A stretch of DNA of 64,000 bases from Ga0077555 sp963746315 (GTDB taxonomy: Bacteria; Pseudomonadota; Alphaproteobacteria; Rhizobiales; Hyphomicrobiaceae), in NCBI GenBank assembly GCA_963746315.1, contig CAVVAR010000003.1, positions 558,001-622,000 on the forward strand, in the 5' to 3' direction. The notes below the pieces were generated by a model. It saw nothing but the letters and a program-made list of their open reading frames with translations. It ran no database searches and had not been told where the DNA came from. Shown piece after piece: positions 1 to 8,461 of the stretch. Position 1 is the first letter of the stretch. Every line of letters begins with the position of its first letter. The position numbers and the translations under genes were made by a program.

Positions 1-303
1 ATGTCGGGTGCACCCGTCGTGGAGGGCTCGCACGGCCATGACGACGAGGAGACCGAGGACTTCGCACCTGAGGATGCCGAGACGGTCGCGACCATCAAGG
101 AGCTGCTAGAGACCCGTGTTCGCCCGGCGGTCGCCAATGACGGCGGCGACATCGTCTTTCACGGCTTCCGCGACGGCATCGTCTATCTGCACATGCGCGG
201 CGCCTGCTCGGGCTGTCCGTCGTCCACGGCCACCCTGCAGGGCGGCATCGAGCGCCTGCTGCAGCATTTCTGCCCGGAGGTCGTCGAGGTCCGCGCCGTC
301 TGA
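1..303 (+). CDS. nfuA: NfuA/NifU-type Fe-S cluster carrier, C-terminal part (5' end outside window)
   Basis: Fe-S cluster scaffold or carrier that receives clusters and passes them to apo-proteins in the cytoplasm. What is visible is the NifU C-terminal domain: the core starting near residue 30 and the cluster-binding CxxC at C69/C72 in the context GACSGCPSS. Alphaproteobacterial NfuA proteins are about 185 residues with an N-terminal Nfu_N domain, and the first visible residues (MSGAPVV) look like the linker after that domain. The ATG at base 1 is therefore probably an internal Met and the gene begins upstream of the window. A rho-independent terminator follows at 335-361. Confidence in family is high; completeness cannot be judged. 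Confidence 0.88.
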   Translation: MSGAPVVEGSHGHDDEETEDFAPEDAETVATIKELLETRVRPAVANDGGDIVFHGFRDGIVYLHMRGACSGCPSSTATLQGGIERLLQHFCPEVVEVRAV

Positions 304-334
304 TAAGATCGCTGCACGGCCGGAATTTCCACCA

Positions 335-361
335 CCCTGCTCCGCCCGGAGCGGGGTTTTT
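335..361 (+). terminator. Rho-independent terminator after nfuA
   Basis: Arms CCCTGCTCC (335-343) and GGAGCGGGG (348-356) pair with one G-U wobble around a short loop and run straight into TTTTT (357-361). It lies 32 bases after the nfuA stop codon. The ATG at 363 touches the T-run, which argues against using it as the start of the next gene. Confidence 0.8.
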
Positions 362-401
362 CATGGCACTGTTCGAGGCCTCGAGGATCAGGAGACCAGG
401 C

Positions 402-995
402 ATGACCGACCGACTGGGCGAGACAGCCCTCAAGCAGCTCTTCACCGAAGCCCGCACTCACAACGCGTGGCAGAAGAAGGACGTGCCCGACGGCCTGCTT
501 CGCGAGATGGTCGACCTGATGAAGATGGGTCCGACGAGCGCCAACTGCCTGCCCGCCCGCGTCATCTTTCTGAAGTCTGACGCTGCCAAACAGCGCATCG
601 CGCCGTTCCTTTCGGAGCAGAACCGGACCAAGTCGATGTCGGCACCAGTTTGCGCGATCATCGGCCACGACACGCAGTTCTATGAGCACTTGCCGCGTCT
701 GTTCCCGCACAATCAGACCGCCCGCACCTGGTTCGAGGGCAAGCCCGAGGTGATCCAGGCCACCGTCATGCGCAATGGCTCGCTTCAGGGCGCCTATCTG
801 ATGCTCGCCGCCCGCGCCCTGGGCCTCGATTGCGGGCCCATGTCCGGGTTCGACAATGCCGGCGTCGACAAGGAGTTCTTCCCCGACGGGCGCGTCAAAT
901 CCAACTTCGTGTGCAATTTCGGCTACGGTGATCCTGCAGCCCTGTTCGAGCGCTCACCCCGCTTCGCGTTCGACGAGATCGCCAAGATCGTTTGA
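402..995 (+). CDS. Nitroreductase family protein, RutE/malonic semialdehyde reductase-like
   Basis: Predicted FMN-dependent NAD(P)H oxidoreductase of 197 residues, matching the length of the RutE/HadB branch of the nitroreductase fold (E. coli RutE is 196). Family hallmarks are the N-terminal helix followed by a KMGPTSANCLPAR-type flavin-binding stretch and the conserved GLDCGPMSGFD segment in the C-terminal half. RutE reduces malonic semialdehyde to 3-hydroxypropionate in pyrimidine breakdown; no other rut gene is nearby, so the substrate here is open. The start at 402 was preferred over 363 because GGAG lies just upstream and the earlier ATG abuts the nfuA terminator. A stem-loop repeat copy follows at 1003-1043. 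Confidence 0.85.
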   Translation: MTDRLGETALKQLFTEARTHNAWQKKDVPDGLLREMVDLMKMGPTSANCLPARVIFLKSDAAKQRIAPFLSEQNRTKSMSAPVCAIIGHDTQFYEHLPRLFPHNQTARTWFEGKPEVIQATVMRNGSLQGAYLMLAARALGLDCGPMSGFDNAGVDKEFFPDGRVKSNFVCNFGYGDPAALFERSPRFAFDEIAKIV

Positions 996-1002
996 GCAAT
1001 GC

Positions 1003-1043
1003 GCGCACGGCGGCCGGCTCCGCGAAGCGGTGTCGCCGTGCGC
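1003..1043. repeat. Covarying stem-loop repeat, copy A
   Basis: Ten-base arms GCGCACGGCG (1003-1012) and CGCCGTGCGC (1034-1043) pair perfectly around a 21-base loop starting GCCGGCT and ending GT, followed by CACGAG. It fills most of the 75-base gap between the nitroreductase and tsaB. Copies at 38287, 38339, 56975 and 58258 share the loop start and geometry but have other stem bases. Confidence 0.8.
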
Positions 1044-1070
1044 CACGAGCCTCGCAACGAAAGACTTCCG

Positions 1071-1760
1071 ATGAACATCCTGGCCATCGATACCTGCCTC
1101 GGTGCTCTGTCCGTCGCTGTCGGGCGCGACCACGACGATGGCCGCTACTGCGTTGTCGAGGCCTATGAAGAGCGAGCCTCGGGCCACGCCGAGCACCTTG
1201 CACCGCTGATCGAGGCGCAGATGGCGCGCGCTGACCTTGCTTTTCGTGATCTGACGCGGGTAGCGGTCACTCTCGGCCCCGGCTCGTTCACCGGCGTCCG
1301 CACCGGTATCGCGGCCGCGCGCAGCCTGCGTCTGGCGGCTGGTGTCGAGGTCGTCGGACTCTCCAGCCTGGCCGTGATGGCGCACCGCGTCTTCGAGGCG
1401 ACCGAGGACGCTGCCGCGCGTCCCGTGCTCATCGCAGTCGATGCGCGTCGCGGTCGCCTCTACGTGCAGCTGTTTGCCACCGGCGCGCTCTCTCCACTGA
1501 CGCAACCGGCGGAGTTGACCGCCGAGGAGGCCGCCGCGCTCGCCTTGCATCATGGGGCCCGCGTCGCTGGTTCCGGTGCACCCGCTGTCGGCGCCGTCGA
1601 GGACGCGGTCGAGGTCGGGTATGTGGCACTCCAGCCCCACGCTGGCGATCTGGCGTGGCTCGCATCTTCCTTGACGCCGCTGGACAAGATAGATCCGATA
1701 TACATCCGTCCTCCTGACGCCAAGCCTCAGTCGGACAAACGCCTCGCGAGGACGTCATGA
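1071..1760 (+). CDS. tsaB: tRNA threonylcarbamoyladenosine biosynthesis protein TsaB
   Basis: Partner of TsaD in the TsaBDE machinery that makes the t6A37 modification on ANN-decoding tRNAs; TsaB has the ASKHA fold but is not itself the catalyst. The 229-residue product starts MNILAIDT, typical of TsaB, and carries the family signature LGPGSFTGVRTG at about residues 68-79. Length matches the family. The ATG at 1071 was chosen because the upstream in-frame extension covers the stem-loop repeat. The stop overlaps the ATG of rimI (ATGA), so the two are translationally coupled, a common order in alphaproteobacteria. Confidence 0.93.
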   Translation: MNILAIDTCLGALSVAVGRDHDDGRYCVVEAYEERASGHAEHLAPLIEAQMARADLAFRDLTRVAVTLGPGSFTGVRTGIAAARSLRLAAGVEVVGLSSLAVMAHRVFEATEDAAARPVLIAVDARRGRLYVQLFATGALSPLTQPAELTAEEAAALALHHGARVAGSGAPAVGAVEDAVEVGYVALQPHAGDLAWLASSLTPLDKIDPIYIRPPDAKPQSDKRLARTS

Positions 1761-2269
1761 CCAAAGGCGAAGATCGGCTCCCGCCAACCGGCTCAAGTCT
1801 GGACCTGCGCCAGATTAGCCTGCTTTGGGGCCTGCCCGAGCATGCTGAGCCGATCTCGCAGCTGCATTCGTCGATCTTTGATGACGGTTGGGACACGAGC
1901 GCCGTCATCCGCCTTCTTGCCCATCCTGGCTCCATCGCGCTCGTCGCGCGGCACGGTGTGCCTCCCACGATGGGCGGCTTCGCCCTCGCCCAGATCGCCG
2001 CTGACGAGGCCGAGATCCTGACGCTCGGTGTCGACCCGTCGTGGCGGCGCAACGGCGTTGCCAACCGTCTCGTCCAGGGTCTCAAGCGGGGGGCGGCCCG
2101 CGGCGGGGCTCGCGCTCTCTTCCTCGAGGTCGCCGCCTCAAACGAGGCCGCAATCGCACTTTACGCCCAGAACGGGTTCACCGAGACCGGCCGGCGAAAG
2201 GGCTACTACGCCCGCCCCGACGGCCCCGCAGAGGACGCCGTGGTCATGCGCTGCGAGCTGCCCTCGTAG
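1757..2269 (+). CDS. rimI: RimI-like GNAT N-acetyltransferase
   Basis: GNAT acetyltransferase of 170 residues, probably the ribosomal-protein S18 alanine N-acetyltransferase RimI. Motif A, the acetyl-CoA pyrophosphate loop, is EILTLGVDPSWRRNGVA at 86-102 (R98-N-G-V-A), and the C-terminal NExxxxLYxxNGF signature spans 129-141, followed by GRRKGYY as in RimI. The coding start overlaps the tsaB stop by four bases. The tsaB-rimI pairing supports the RimI call over a generic GNAT. The N-terminal 25 residues are longer than in E. coli RimI (148 residues). Confidence 0.87.
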   Translation: MTKGEDRLPPTGSSLDLRQISLLWGLPEHAEPISQLHSSIFDDGWDTSAVIRLLAHPGSIALVARHGVPPTMGGFALAQIAADEAEILTLGVDPSWRRNGVANRLVQGLKRGAARGGARALFLEVAASNEAAIALYAQNGFTETGRRKGYYARPDGPAEDAVVMRCELPS

Positions 2270-2283
2270 CTTGGCGGTGGCCT

Positions 2284-2679
2284 TCAGAGCGCCGCCGCGA
2301 CCAGCCACAGCCCCGCGATCATCAGCAGCGTCAGGGATGTCGACACGTTGATCCGGACGTCGCCCGGCTGTCGCCTGGCGAGACGCTGCCGCGCCCGTCG
2401 CCCTCGTGCCGGGCTCTGCACAGGCGTCGGCACCGCCGCCGGTGCCCCCGGCTCCCGCGATCTGAGCCACCCCCATGCGAACCGCCCGAACCCGCCAGCG
2501 CGAGACAGCACCTCGCTGGGCGCCCGCCGCCAGCCGTACTTGTATCCGAACACCAAAAGCACGATCACGCCGATTTGCGCGAGCGTCGACACCCATCCGC
2601 CGAGCAGGAACCACACGACCGACCACACCAGCCCGACGAAGCTTGCGAGAAGCCACCAGAGCCAGCCGAGCACATCCAT
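2284..2679 (-). CDS. Small membrane protein of unknown function
   Basis: A 131-residue protein I do not recognise. Two hydrophobic stretches near residues 3-27 (very Trp-rich: WLWWLL, VVWFLLGGW) and 31-47 look like membrane segments, then a positively charged Arg/Pro/Ala-rich region (about 50-108) and a final hydrophobic segment at about 113-130. The gene faces away from glyQ with about 100 bases between their starts, and ends 14 bases from the rimI stop in a convergent arrangement. The amino-acid composition and the lack of a better frame in this stretch support it as real. No function is assigned. Confidence 0.6.
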   Translation of the reverse strand: MDVLGWLWWLLASFVGLVWSVVWFLLGGWVSTLAQIGVIVLLVFGYKYGWRRAPSEVLSRAGGFGRFAWGWLRSREPGAPAAVPTPVQSPARGRRARQRLARRQPGDVRINVSTSLTLLMIAGLWLVAAAL

Positions 2680-2778
2680 CCGTCCACCCCTCCGTAGCCA
2701 CCCTTGTTCTCGGGTGACGACATGGCAGTTTTACGTATAGTGCGCCGCCAGAACGAGCTTCCGCTCGAAGGAACACCC

Positions 2779-3742
2779 ATGCCGACCAAGACCGCGACGC
2801 GCCCCAAGCCTTCTGCCGCTCCTGCCCTCGGCGAGCTGCGCCCGAAAGAGTTGTTCCAGGACCTGATCCTGACGCTGCAGCGCTTCTGGGGCGCGCAGGG
2901 CTGCGTCATCCTCCAACCCTACGACATGGAGGTCGGCGCCGGCACCTTTCACCCGGCCACGACGCTGCGGGCTCTCGGCCCCAAGCCTTGGAACGCCGCC
3001 TACGTTCAGCCATCGCGCCGCCCCAAGGACGGCCGCTACGGCGAGAACCCAAACCGGATGCAGCACTACTACCAGTTCCAGGTGATCATGAAGCCGTCGC
3101 CGCCGGACATTCTGGATCTCTACCTGCAGAGCCTCGACGCTATCGGCATCGACACCAGACTCAACGACATCCGCTTCGTCGAGGACGACTGGGAAAGCCC
3201 GACGCTCGGCGCCTGGGGCCTAGGCTGGGAGGTCTGGTGCAACGGCATGGAGGTGACGCAGTTCACCTACTTCCAGCAGGTCGGCGGCTTCGACTGCCGC
3301 CCCGTGTCGGGCGAGATCACCTACGGCCTCGAGCGCCTCGCCATGTACGTCCAGGGCGTCGACCGGGTGTGGGACCTGAACTTCAACGGCCGCCACGACG
3401 AGCGCAAGCTCACCTACGACGACGTCTTCCAGCAGGCCGAGCAGGAGTATTCGCGCTACAACTTCGAGCACGCCGAACACCGACATGCTCCTCCAGCACT
3501 TCAAGGACGCCGAGGCCGAGTGCCAGGCGCTGCTGGAGAAGGGCACGGGCGACAGCGGCCGCCACCTGATGGCGCTGCCCGCCTACGACCAGTGCATCAA
3601 GGCGAGCCACGTGTTCAACCTGCTCGACGCCCGCGGCGTGATCTCCGTCACCGAGCGCCAGAGCTACATCCTCCGCGTCCGCGAACTCGCCAAAGCCTGC
3701 TGCGCCGCCTGGCTTGCCACCGAAGGCGGCGGGGCGGGGTAG
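2779..3742 (+). CDS. glyQ: Glycyl-tRNA synthetase alpha subunit, with a one-base frameshift
   Basis: Catalytic alpha subunit of the bacterial alpha2-beta2 glycyl-tRNA synthetase. The family core is unmistakable: MEVGAGTFHP, YVQPSRRPKDGRYGENPNR, FVEDDWESPTLGAWGLGWEVW, EVTQFTYFQQVGG and GEITYGLERLAMY. The frame is broken at about 3475: after YNFEHA the protein continues NTDMLLQHF one frame over, and the usual C-terminus (FNLLDARGVISVTERQSYI) follows to 3742. Removing one G gives a normal protein of about 320 residues. GAAGGA precedes the ATG at 2779. Since the gene is essential, a consensus error is likelier than inactivation. The beta-subunit gene glyS, usually downstream, is not in the window. 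Confidence 0.9.
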
Positions 3743-3744
3743 GC

Positions 3745-6046
3745 TCAATCCTTCTTCATCACGCCCGAAAGCACGGCGACCAGCAACGCCGACAGCCCCC
3801 AGCCGAGCACGACCTGCAGCCAGTACACCCACCACAGGAAGCCGTGGTGGAACGTCCACGGCAGCTCCAGTACGCGCGCATTGTCGAGCCGGAGCACGCT
3901 TCCCTGCGGCAGCGTCGCGCTGCACTTTTCCGGGTCCACCGCGCACGGCGGCGAATAGATCGGCGCCCAGTCGCGCTCCATCGAACGAGACGATCGGCGT
4001 CACCACATCGGCCGAGTAGAACCACTCCCCGAACGCCGTGTGCTCCTTCGGCAGCGCCTCACACGCCGTCCACCGTTTGCCGAGACCGCCGCACGCTTCG
4101 GTCAACTTCGGATCGTTGAACACGATCGGGCTGGTCGGCGCCATCAGCCCCTGCCGCTCGGCCGCGTCGTAGACGAGCCCACCCGCCAGCCAGATGATCA
4201 GCAGCATCCCGATCAGCCGCTTGCTGCCATAGCCGTAGCCCGCCAGCGCGCCGAGAAAGAAGCGCTCCAATTGCGCCCCGATCGCGCGAAATGGCTTCTG
4301 CGGCCAGTTCCGGTGCCATCGCGCCGTGCGCTCCGCGTCCTGCCGCGCCTTGGCGATGATGCGCGCATCCCGCTCGTGCCCCATTTCGCGCAGAACCTTG
4401 ACCAGCTGCTCGTAAGGCTGCGGCCGGAAGTCGGCGATGCGGTGGTTCTCCGGCTGCCGCGCCAGCCACCGCAGCCGCGTCTCGGCGTCGTACTTGCCCT
4501 GCCCCACGAGTTGGTCATACGTGAACCCGTCGAGAGCGATCGCCGCCACCAGCTTCCGCCCCGTCGGCTTGCCGTCCTTTTTCTGCCCATCGATCAGCGC
4601 ACTGTTCGCACCTCCGGGCCAGAAGTCGGGATGGTCGACCACTTGATGGGCGTGAGCACCCTGGAGGTTTAACCAGCCGTTGATGACCGCGGTCATCTTA
4701 TCGTTGGCCGAGGGTCCAAGCCACAACGTGCCGTCGATCTTTGCGGCTACAAGGTTGAGAGCGACTCCTGCATTCGTCCGCGCAGCCCCATTCCCACCAC
4801 CGCCCTCCTGCGCCACCGCATTGACGAACGTGCCGCCGATGCAGGCGAGATCGCCCCCGATCTTCGCGCCGAGCAACCGAACCTCGCCCTCCGCCGTGAA
4901 GCCGCCCGAGAGGAACACGTCGCCCGTGATCTCGGCGCCGTCGCCGTCGAGAGCGATGCCCCCGGCATTGCGGAAAGCGCCGCCGATGCAATTGAGCTGC
5001 CCGCCGATCTTCGCGCCGAGCAGCCGCACCTCGCCCTCGGCCGTGAAGCCGCCCGAAAGGAACACGCCGCCCGTGATGTCGGCGCGATCGCCCTGCAAGC
5101 CCGGCACGCGCGAACCTTGTAGCGACAGCACCGCGATCCCCGCATGGGCAATCACCAGCGCCACCTCGAACCAACAGTCGTGCAGCCCGAGCGCACACAC
5201 CCCAAGGCAACCTTGCAGGTCGAAGTCACCCGTCACGAACGCGCCCCTGAGGAGCACCCCCTTCTCGTGCACCGGCACATCCGCATCCCCGCCGAGCGCC
5301 AGAAACCTCAGGAAGGGGCCGCGGACCCGGCAGGCCCGGTCCTCCGGATCGACGCTCCGCCATCCGATCTCACGTTGCAGCCGATCCGCTACCTCGCCCC
5401 GCACCGGCGCCAGCAAGGCCGGCTCCTTGACGAGCCGCTCGGTCGTGATGCCCGCGAGCTTGTGGTGCGTCTGGGCCCACCGCGCCGTCTCCGCGATCAG
5501 CACTTCGGCGATCTCGTGTCGAGCGACCGGCGCAGCGGTCGTGGTTTCGGCGATCGGGTTGGCCTCGGCATCCTCTGTTGGGTCTGCCGAGGTATCCGCA
5601 GCGGCGAGGCGCTGCGCGATCTCGGCCAGCAGCGCGTCGTCACTCTTGGCCTCGTCGAGCGACATCCGAAAATCGAACCAGCGCCCGCGATTGCGGAGAT
5701 CACACACCTCCCCGCGCCCCACCGCCGCCAGCAGCTTCTCCTCGGCCGGCAGCAGGCCCGTCTCGGTGTCCTGGTCGAGGAAATCGCCGAGCCAGCGGCC
5801 ATGCGCCAATCCCGGCGGCCGCTTGCCCGCCGCCTTCTGCGCCTTGAGCGCGATCAGCCGCGCCCGCTGCGCCGCATCCTCGGCGGCACGGATGCGTTTC
5901 GCCGCTGTCTCCGGCGCCGCGGCCGACACTGGTGGCGCCGCCCCGACGCGCGCACCGTCCGCAGCGACGTCCGGAGCTGTTACGGGCGCCTCCGCGGACC
6001 CGCCCGCGCCCACCCGCTCGTCTAACTCCTCCAGCTCATCGCTCAT
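3745..6046 (-). CDS. Repeat-containing membrane protein of unknown function, with a one-base frameshift
   Basis: Large protein of about 766 residues if one base near 3982 is removed: the long frame reads through ...VVTPIVSF and the true end continues ERDWAPIYSPP one frame over to a stop at 3745. The N-terminal ~80 residues are acidic and Ala-rich, then Arg-rich. The middle carries repeats built on GxxxLxGAKIxGxLxCIGG; two copies of VFLSGGFTAEGEVRLLGAKIGG are spaced 49 residues (147 bases) apart, suggesting a beta-solenoid like pentapeptide-repeat or bactofilin-type proteins. The C-terminal third has a transmembrane segment (GMLLIIWLAGGLV), a soluble loop with paired cysteines, and a final one (FLWWVYWLQVVLGWGLSALLVAVLSG). 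It is convergent with glyQ, three bases apart. Function unknown. Confidence 0.72.
4893..5066 (-). repeat. 147-base tandem repeat within the solenoid-like gene
   Basis: Two near-identical segments encoding the GGFTAEGEVRLLGAKIGG block lie 147 bases apart inside the large membrane protein gene. The bases are more alike than protein constraint alone would require, pointing to a fairly recent internal duplication. Confidence 0.6.
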
Positions 6047-6168
6047 GCAGACGTCCCCCTTTCCGCTCTCAGCCTATACGGCCAATTGCGGCTGAGCGAG
6101 GACGAAGCCGGCACAGCCGGTTCGGGAGAGAGGGGCTACCTGCAGGGCGAAGCGTTCCCCGCGCGCAA

Positions 6169-6786
6169 TCAGTCCGGCGAGCCGGGATACGTTTTCGACT
6201 TGAGCAATTGGGCGAGGTGCACCGCGTTGCTCACGGCGAGCTTGGTCGTGCTCGCCGTCGCCTTCGGCGCCTTGCCGAGATCGACGTAGTTCTTCTTCTG
6301 CATCGCCTCGCCGACCCAATAGGTCGATGCGCTGGCGGCAATGGTGAAGCCCACGTCGTTCAAGGCCTGCAGCAGCTCCGCGGTCACGTGATGCGCCCCG
6401 TCCTCGTTGCCGACCACGGCCACGATTGCGACCTTCCCGTAGCTCGGCATCCGTCCGGCGTCGTCCGTCTCGCCGAGAAACGCGTCCATGCGCTCGAGCA
6501 CGCGCTTCGCCACGCTCGACGGCTGGCCGAGCCAGATCGGCGTTCCGATCACCAGAATGTCGGCATCGAGTAGCTGCTCGCGCAGCTTCGGCCACGCGTC
6601 GCCCGCGCCCTCGTCCGAGGACACGCCCGGCTTGATGTCGTGGTCCACGGCGCGGACCACCGTCATCGAGGCGCCGCAGGCCTTCAATTCGTCAGCGATC
6701 TCGCCCAGGAGTTTTTCGGTCGAGGAGGGCTCCGTGTTGCTGGACGCCTTGAGGGAGCAATTGAACGCGAACACCTTGAGTGCCAT
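6169..6786 (-). CDS. Flavodoxin-fold NAD(P)H-dependent oxidoreductase
   Basis: Predicted FMN-dependent reductase of 205 residues in the NADPH-dependent FMN reductase/flavodoxin family. The N-terminal beta strand MALKVFAFNCSLK is followed by an FMN-phosphate-loop-like segment, SLKASSNTEPSSTEKLL, and the family's GTPIWLGQPSSVAKRVLERMD segment sits near residues 80-100. It probably reduces FMN or quinones in the cytoplasm; no substrate can be inferred. The ATG at 6786 gives the normal family start; the 25 extra residues upstream lack family character. The gene is divergent from the aldo/keto reductase, with about 200 bases between. Confidence 0.83.
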   Translation of the reverse strand: MALKVFAFNCSLKASSNTEPSSTEKLLGEIADELKACGASMTVVRAVDHDIKPGVSSDEGAGDAWPKLREQLLDADILVIGTPIWLGQPSSVAKRVLERMDAFLGETDDAGRMPSYGKVAIVAVVGNEDGAHHVTAELLQALNDVGFTIAASASTYWVGEAMQKKNYVDLGKAPKATASTTKLAVSNAVHLAQLLKSKTYPGSPD

Positions 6787-6988
6787 GGGGACAATCCTGT
6801 TTGCTGCCAGTTCTGGCGTAACCGCGCTCCCCGTCGCGTGTTCCGCCCTCATCCACGTCATCTCGGCTCGACACTCGGGCTCGCGCGTCGTGGCCTCGAA
6901 TTTTCCGTTTCGACCCGCCCGCGGCTGCCTCTATCTTCGCGCCACCAGCCGTCGCCGTGCCGACCCCGCCAGGATCAGGAGCACCCGC

Positions 6989-7966
6989 ATGCAGACCCGC
7001 AGCCTTGGCCAACTCTGGCCGGTAAGTGCTCTCACCCTCGGCGGTGGCGGCGTCGGGCAGCTCTGGGGCGAGACCACGCGCGACGAATGCATCGCAACTG
7101 TGCGCGCGGCGGTGGACAACGGCATCACGCTGCTCGACATGGCGCCGGCCTACGGCAACGGCGAGGCGGAGAGCGTTGTCGGCGCCGCCTTCGAAGGGCG
7201 GCTACCGGCGGGCATCCGGGTGACGACCAAGCATCGCCTCGGTACGCCACCCGCCGCCGAGGTCGAAGGCAACATCGTCCGCAGCCTCGAGGAGAGCCTG
7301 GCGCGCATGCGGCTCGAGCGCGTCGACCTCTTCTTCCTCCACTCGAACATCATCCCGGACGACTACGACGCCAGCGCCTATACGGACCGGCCCGCCACAC
7401 GCTGGACCACCTACCTCGAGCGCTTCGTGCCGGTCTGCGAGCGGCTGGTGGCCGAGGGCCGCATCGGCGCCTGGGGCATCACCGGCATTGGCATCCCCGA
7501 ATGCGTGCTCGCGGCGCTCGGCGAGGCGTCACGCCCCGCGGCCGTCCAGGCGATCACCAACCCGCTCGATTCCCCCGGCGAGCTCAAGTATTTCCCCGGC
7601 CCCAGCCGGGCCCGCGAGATCATCGCGTCCGCCAAGGCGGCTGGCGTCGGCGTCCTCGGCATCCGACCCGTGCAAGGCGGCGCGCTGGCCGACACGGTCG
7701 ACCGCGCGCTCCCCGACAGCCACGGCGTCGCCGTCGACTATCGCCGCAGCGCCGGCTTTCGCGCGCTGGCCCGAGATCTCGGCACCTCGGCCGCCGCGCT
7801 CGCTCACCGATACGCGCTCTCGATGGAGGGCGTCGACACGGTTGTCCTCGGCTGCAAGAACCAGCGCGAGCTGATGGAGTGCATCGACGCGGCGAATGCC
7901 GGCTCGCTCGACTCGGTGACGATGGCCCGCATCGACGCCTGCTTCGCGGCAGGCGGCTCGCTGTGA
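6989..7966 (+). CDS. Aldo/keto reductase family oxidoreductase
   Basis: NAD(P)H-dependent aldehyde or ketone reductase of 325 residues with the (beta/alpha)8 fold. The catalytic tetrad is visible: D50 and Y55 in LLDMAPAYGNGEAE, K81 in VTTKHRLG and H118 in FFLHSN. The C-terminal LGCKNQRELMECIDA is the cofactor-binding part of the YajO/Tas-like AKR branch. AGGATCAGGAG lies upstream of the ATG. The stop overlaps the GTG of the next small gene (GTGA), and four more genes follow on the same strand, so it probably heads an operon ending with the MFS carrier or the FAH hydrolase. Substrate unknown. Confidence 0.88.
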   Translation: MQTRSLGQLWPVSALTLGGGGVGQLWGETTRDECIATVRAAVDNGITLLDMAPAYGNGEAESVVGAAFEGRLPAGIRVTTKHRLGTPPAAEVEGNIVRSLEESLARMRLERVDLFFLHSNIIPDDYDASAYTDRPATRWTTYLERFVPVCERLVAEGRIGAWGITGIGIPECVLAALGEASRPAAVQAITNPLDSPGELKYFPGPSRAREIIASAKAAGVGVLGIRPVQGGALADTVDRALPDSHGVAVDYRRSAGFRALARDLGTSAAALAHRYALSMEGVDTVVLGCKNQRELMECIDAANAGSLDSVTMARIDACFAAGGSL

Positions 7967-8208
7967 CCCCCGACAAGCGCGTCATCGTCGAGGTCGTGCT
8001 GACGCTCACGGCGACGGGCACACTCATGTGGCTCGTGCGCAAATACACGCGCGGCTCCGGCTTCGCACCGCTGTTGGCCTCGCTGGCGGGCATAGCCCTC
8101 CTGCTCGGCCTCTTCGCCTTGGACGTGCCGAGCGCTGCCTATATCCTGGCAGCTCTTATTGCCTTGATTGCCGTGGCGTTCCTGCTCGGCATGCTCGGCG
8201 AGATGTGA
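7963..8208 (+). CDS. Small two-helix membrane protein
   Basis: An 81-residue protein starting with GTG that overlaps the aldo/keto reductase stop by four bases, a sign of translational coupling and of a real gene. After a short polar start come a hydrophobic helix (about 8-24), a second (about 36-52) and a third Ala/Ile-rich one (57-77). No family recognised. It is followed after 15 bases by another small membrane protein, and the two may act together. Confidence 0.62.
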   Translation: MTPDKRVIVEVVLTLTATGTLMWLVRKYTRGSGFAPLLASLAGIALLLGLFALDVPSAAYILAALIALIAVAFLLGMLGEM

Positions 8209-8223
8209 GCGAAAGGCTCGGAC

Positions 8224-8439
8224 ATGACTCCCAAGCTCTATGGCGCCGTCATCCTCGGCCTGCCCCTCGTCATCGTCGCCTGGGCGCTGCTCTGGCGGCG
8301 CAACCGGCCGATCTTCTGGTTCGCGCTCGTTCTGATCGCGGTGGCCCTCGGCTACCTGATGGCAACCGGTGCGACCGACGACATCGCCAACCGCCTGATA
8401 CCGGATTTCGTTGGTCCGCCGCCCATTCGGGCCAAATAA
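8224..8439 (+). CDS. Small two-helix membrane protein
   Basis: A 71-residue protein with hydrophobic segments at about 5-22 and 29-46, an Arg-rich turn between them (WRRNRP) and a polar proline-rich tail. The ATG at 8224 follows GCGAAAGGCTCGGAC, a plausible ribosome site. It lies between the preceding membrane ORF and the MFS gene, all on one strand with short gaps. I do not recognise a family; a role as an accessory subunit of the neighbouring transporter is conceivable but unproven. Confidence 0.6.
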   Translation: MTPKLYGAVILGLPLVIVAWALLWRRNRPIFWFALVLIAVALGYLMATGATDDIANRLIPDFVGPPPIRAK

Positions 8440-8461
8440 GCGAGACAGGGGAGTGGCGCGC

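Noticed and set aside
1..303. nfuA as a complete 100-residue protein
   Set aside because: The first residues look like the inter-domain linker of NfuA, so the ATG at base 1 is more probably internal.
363..401. Earlier start of the nitroreductase at 363
   Set aside because: It touches the T-run of the nfuA terminator and has no ribosome site; 402 fits the family start.
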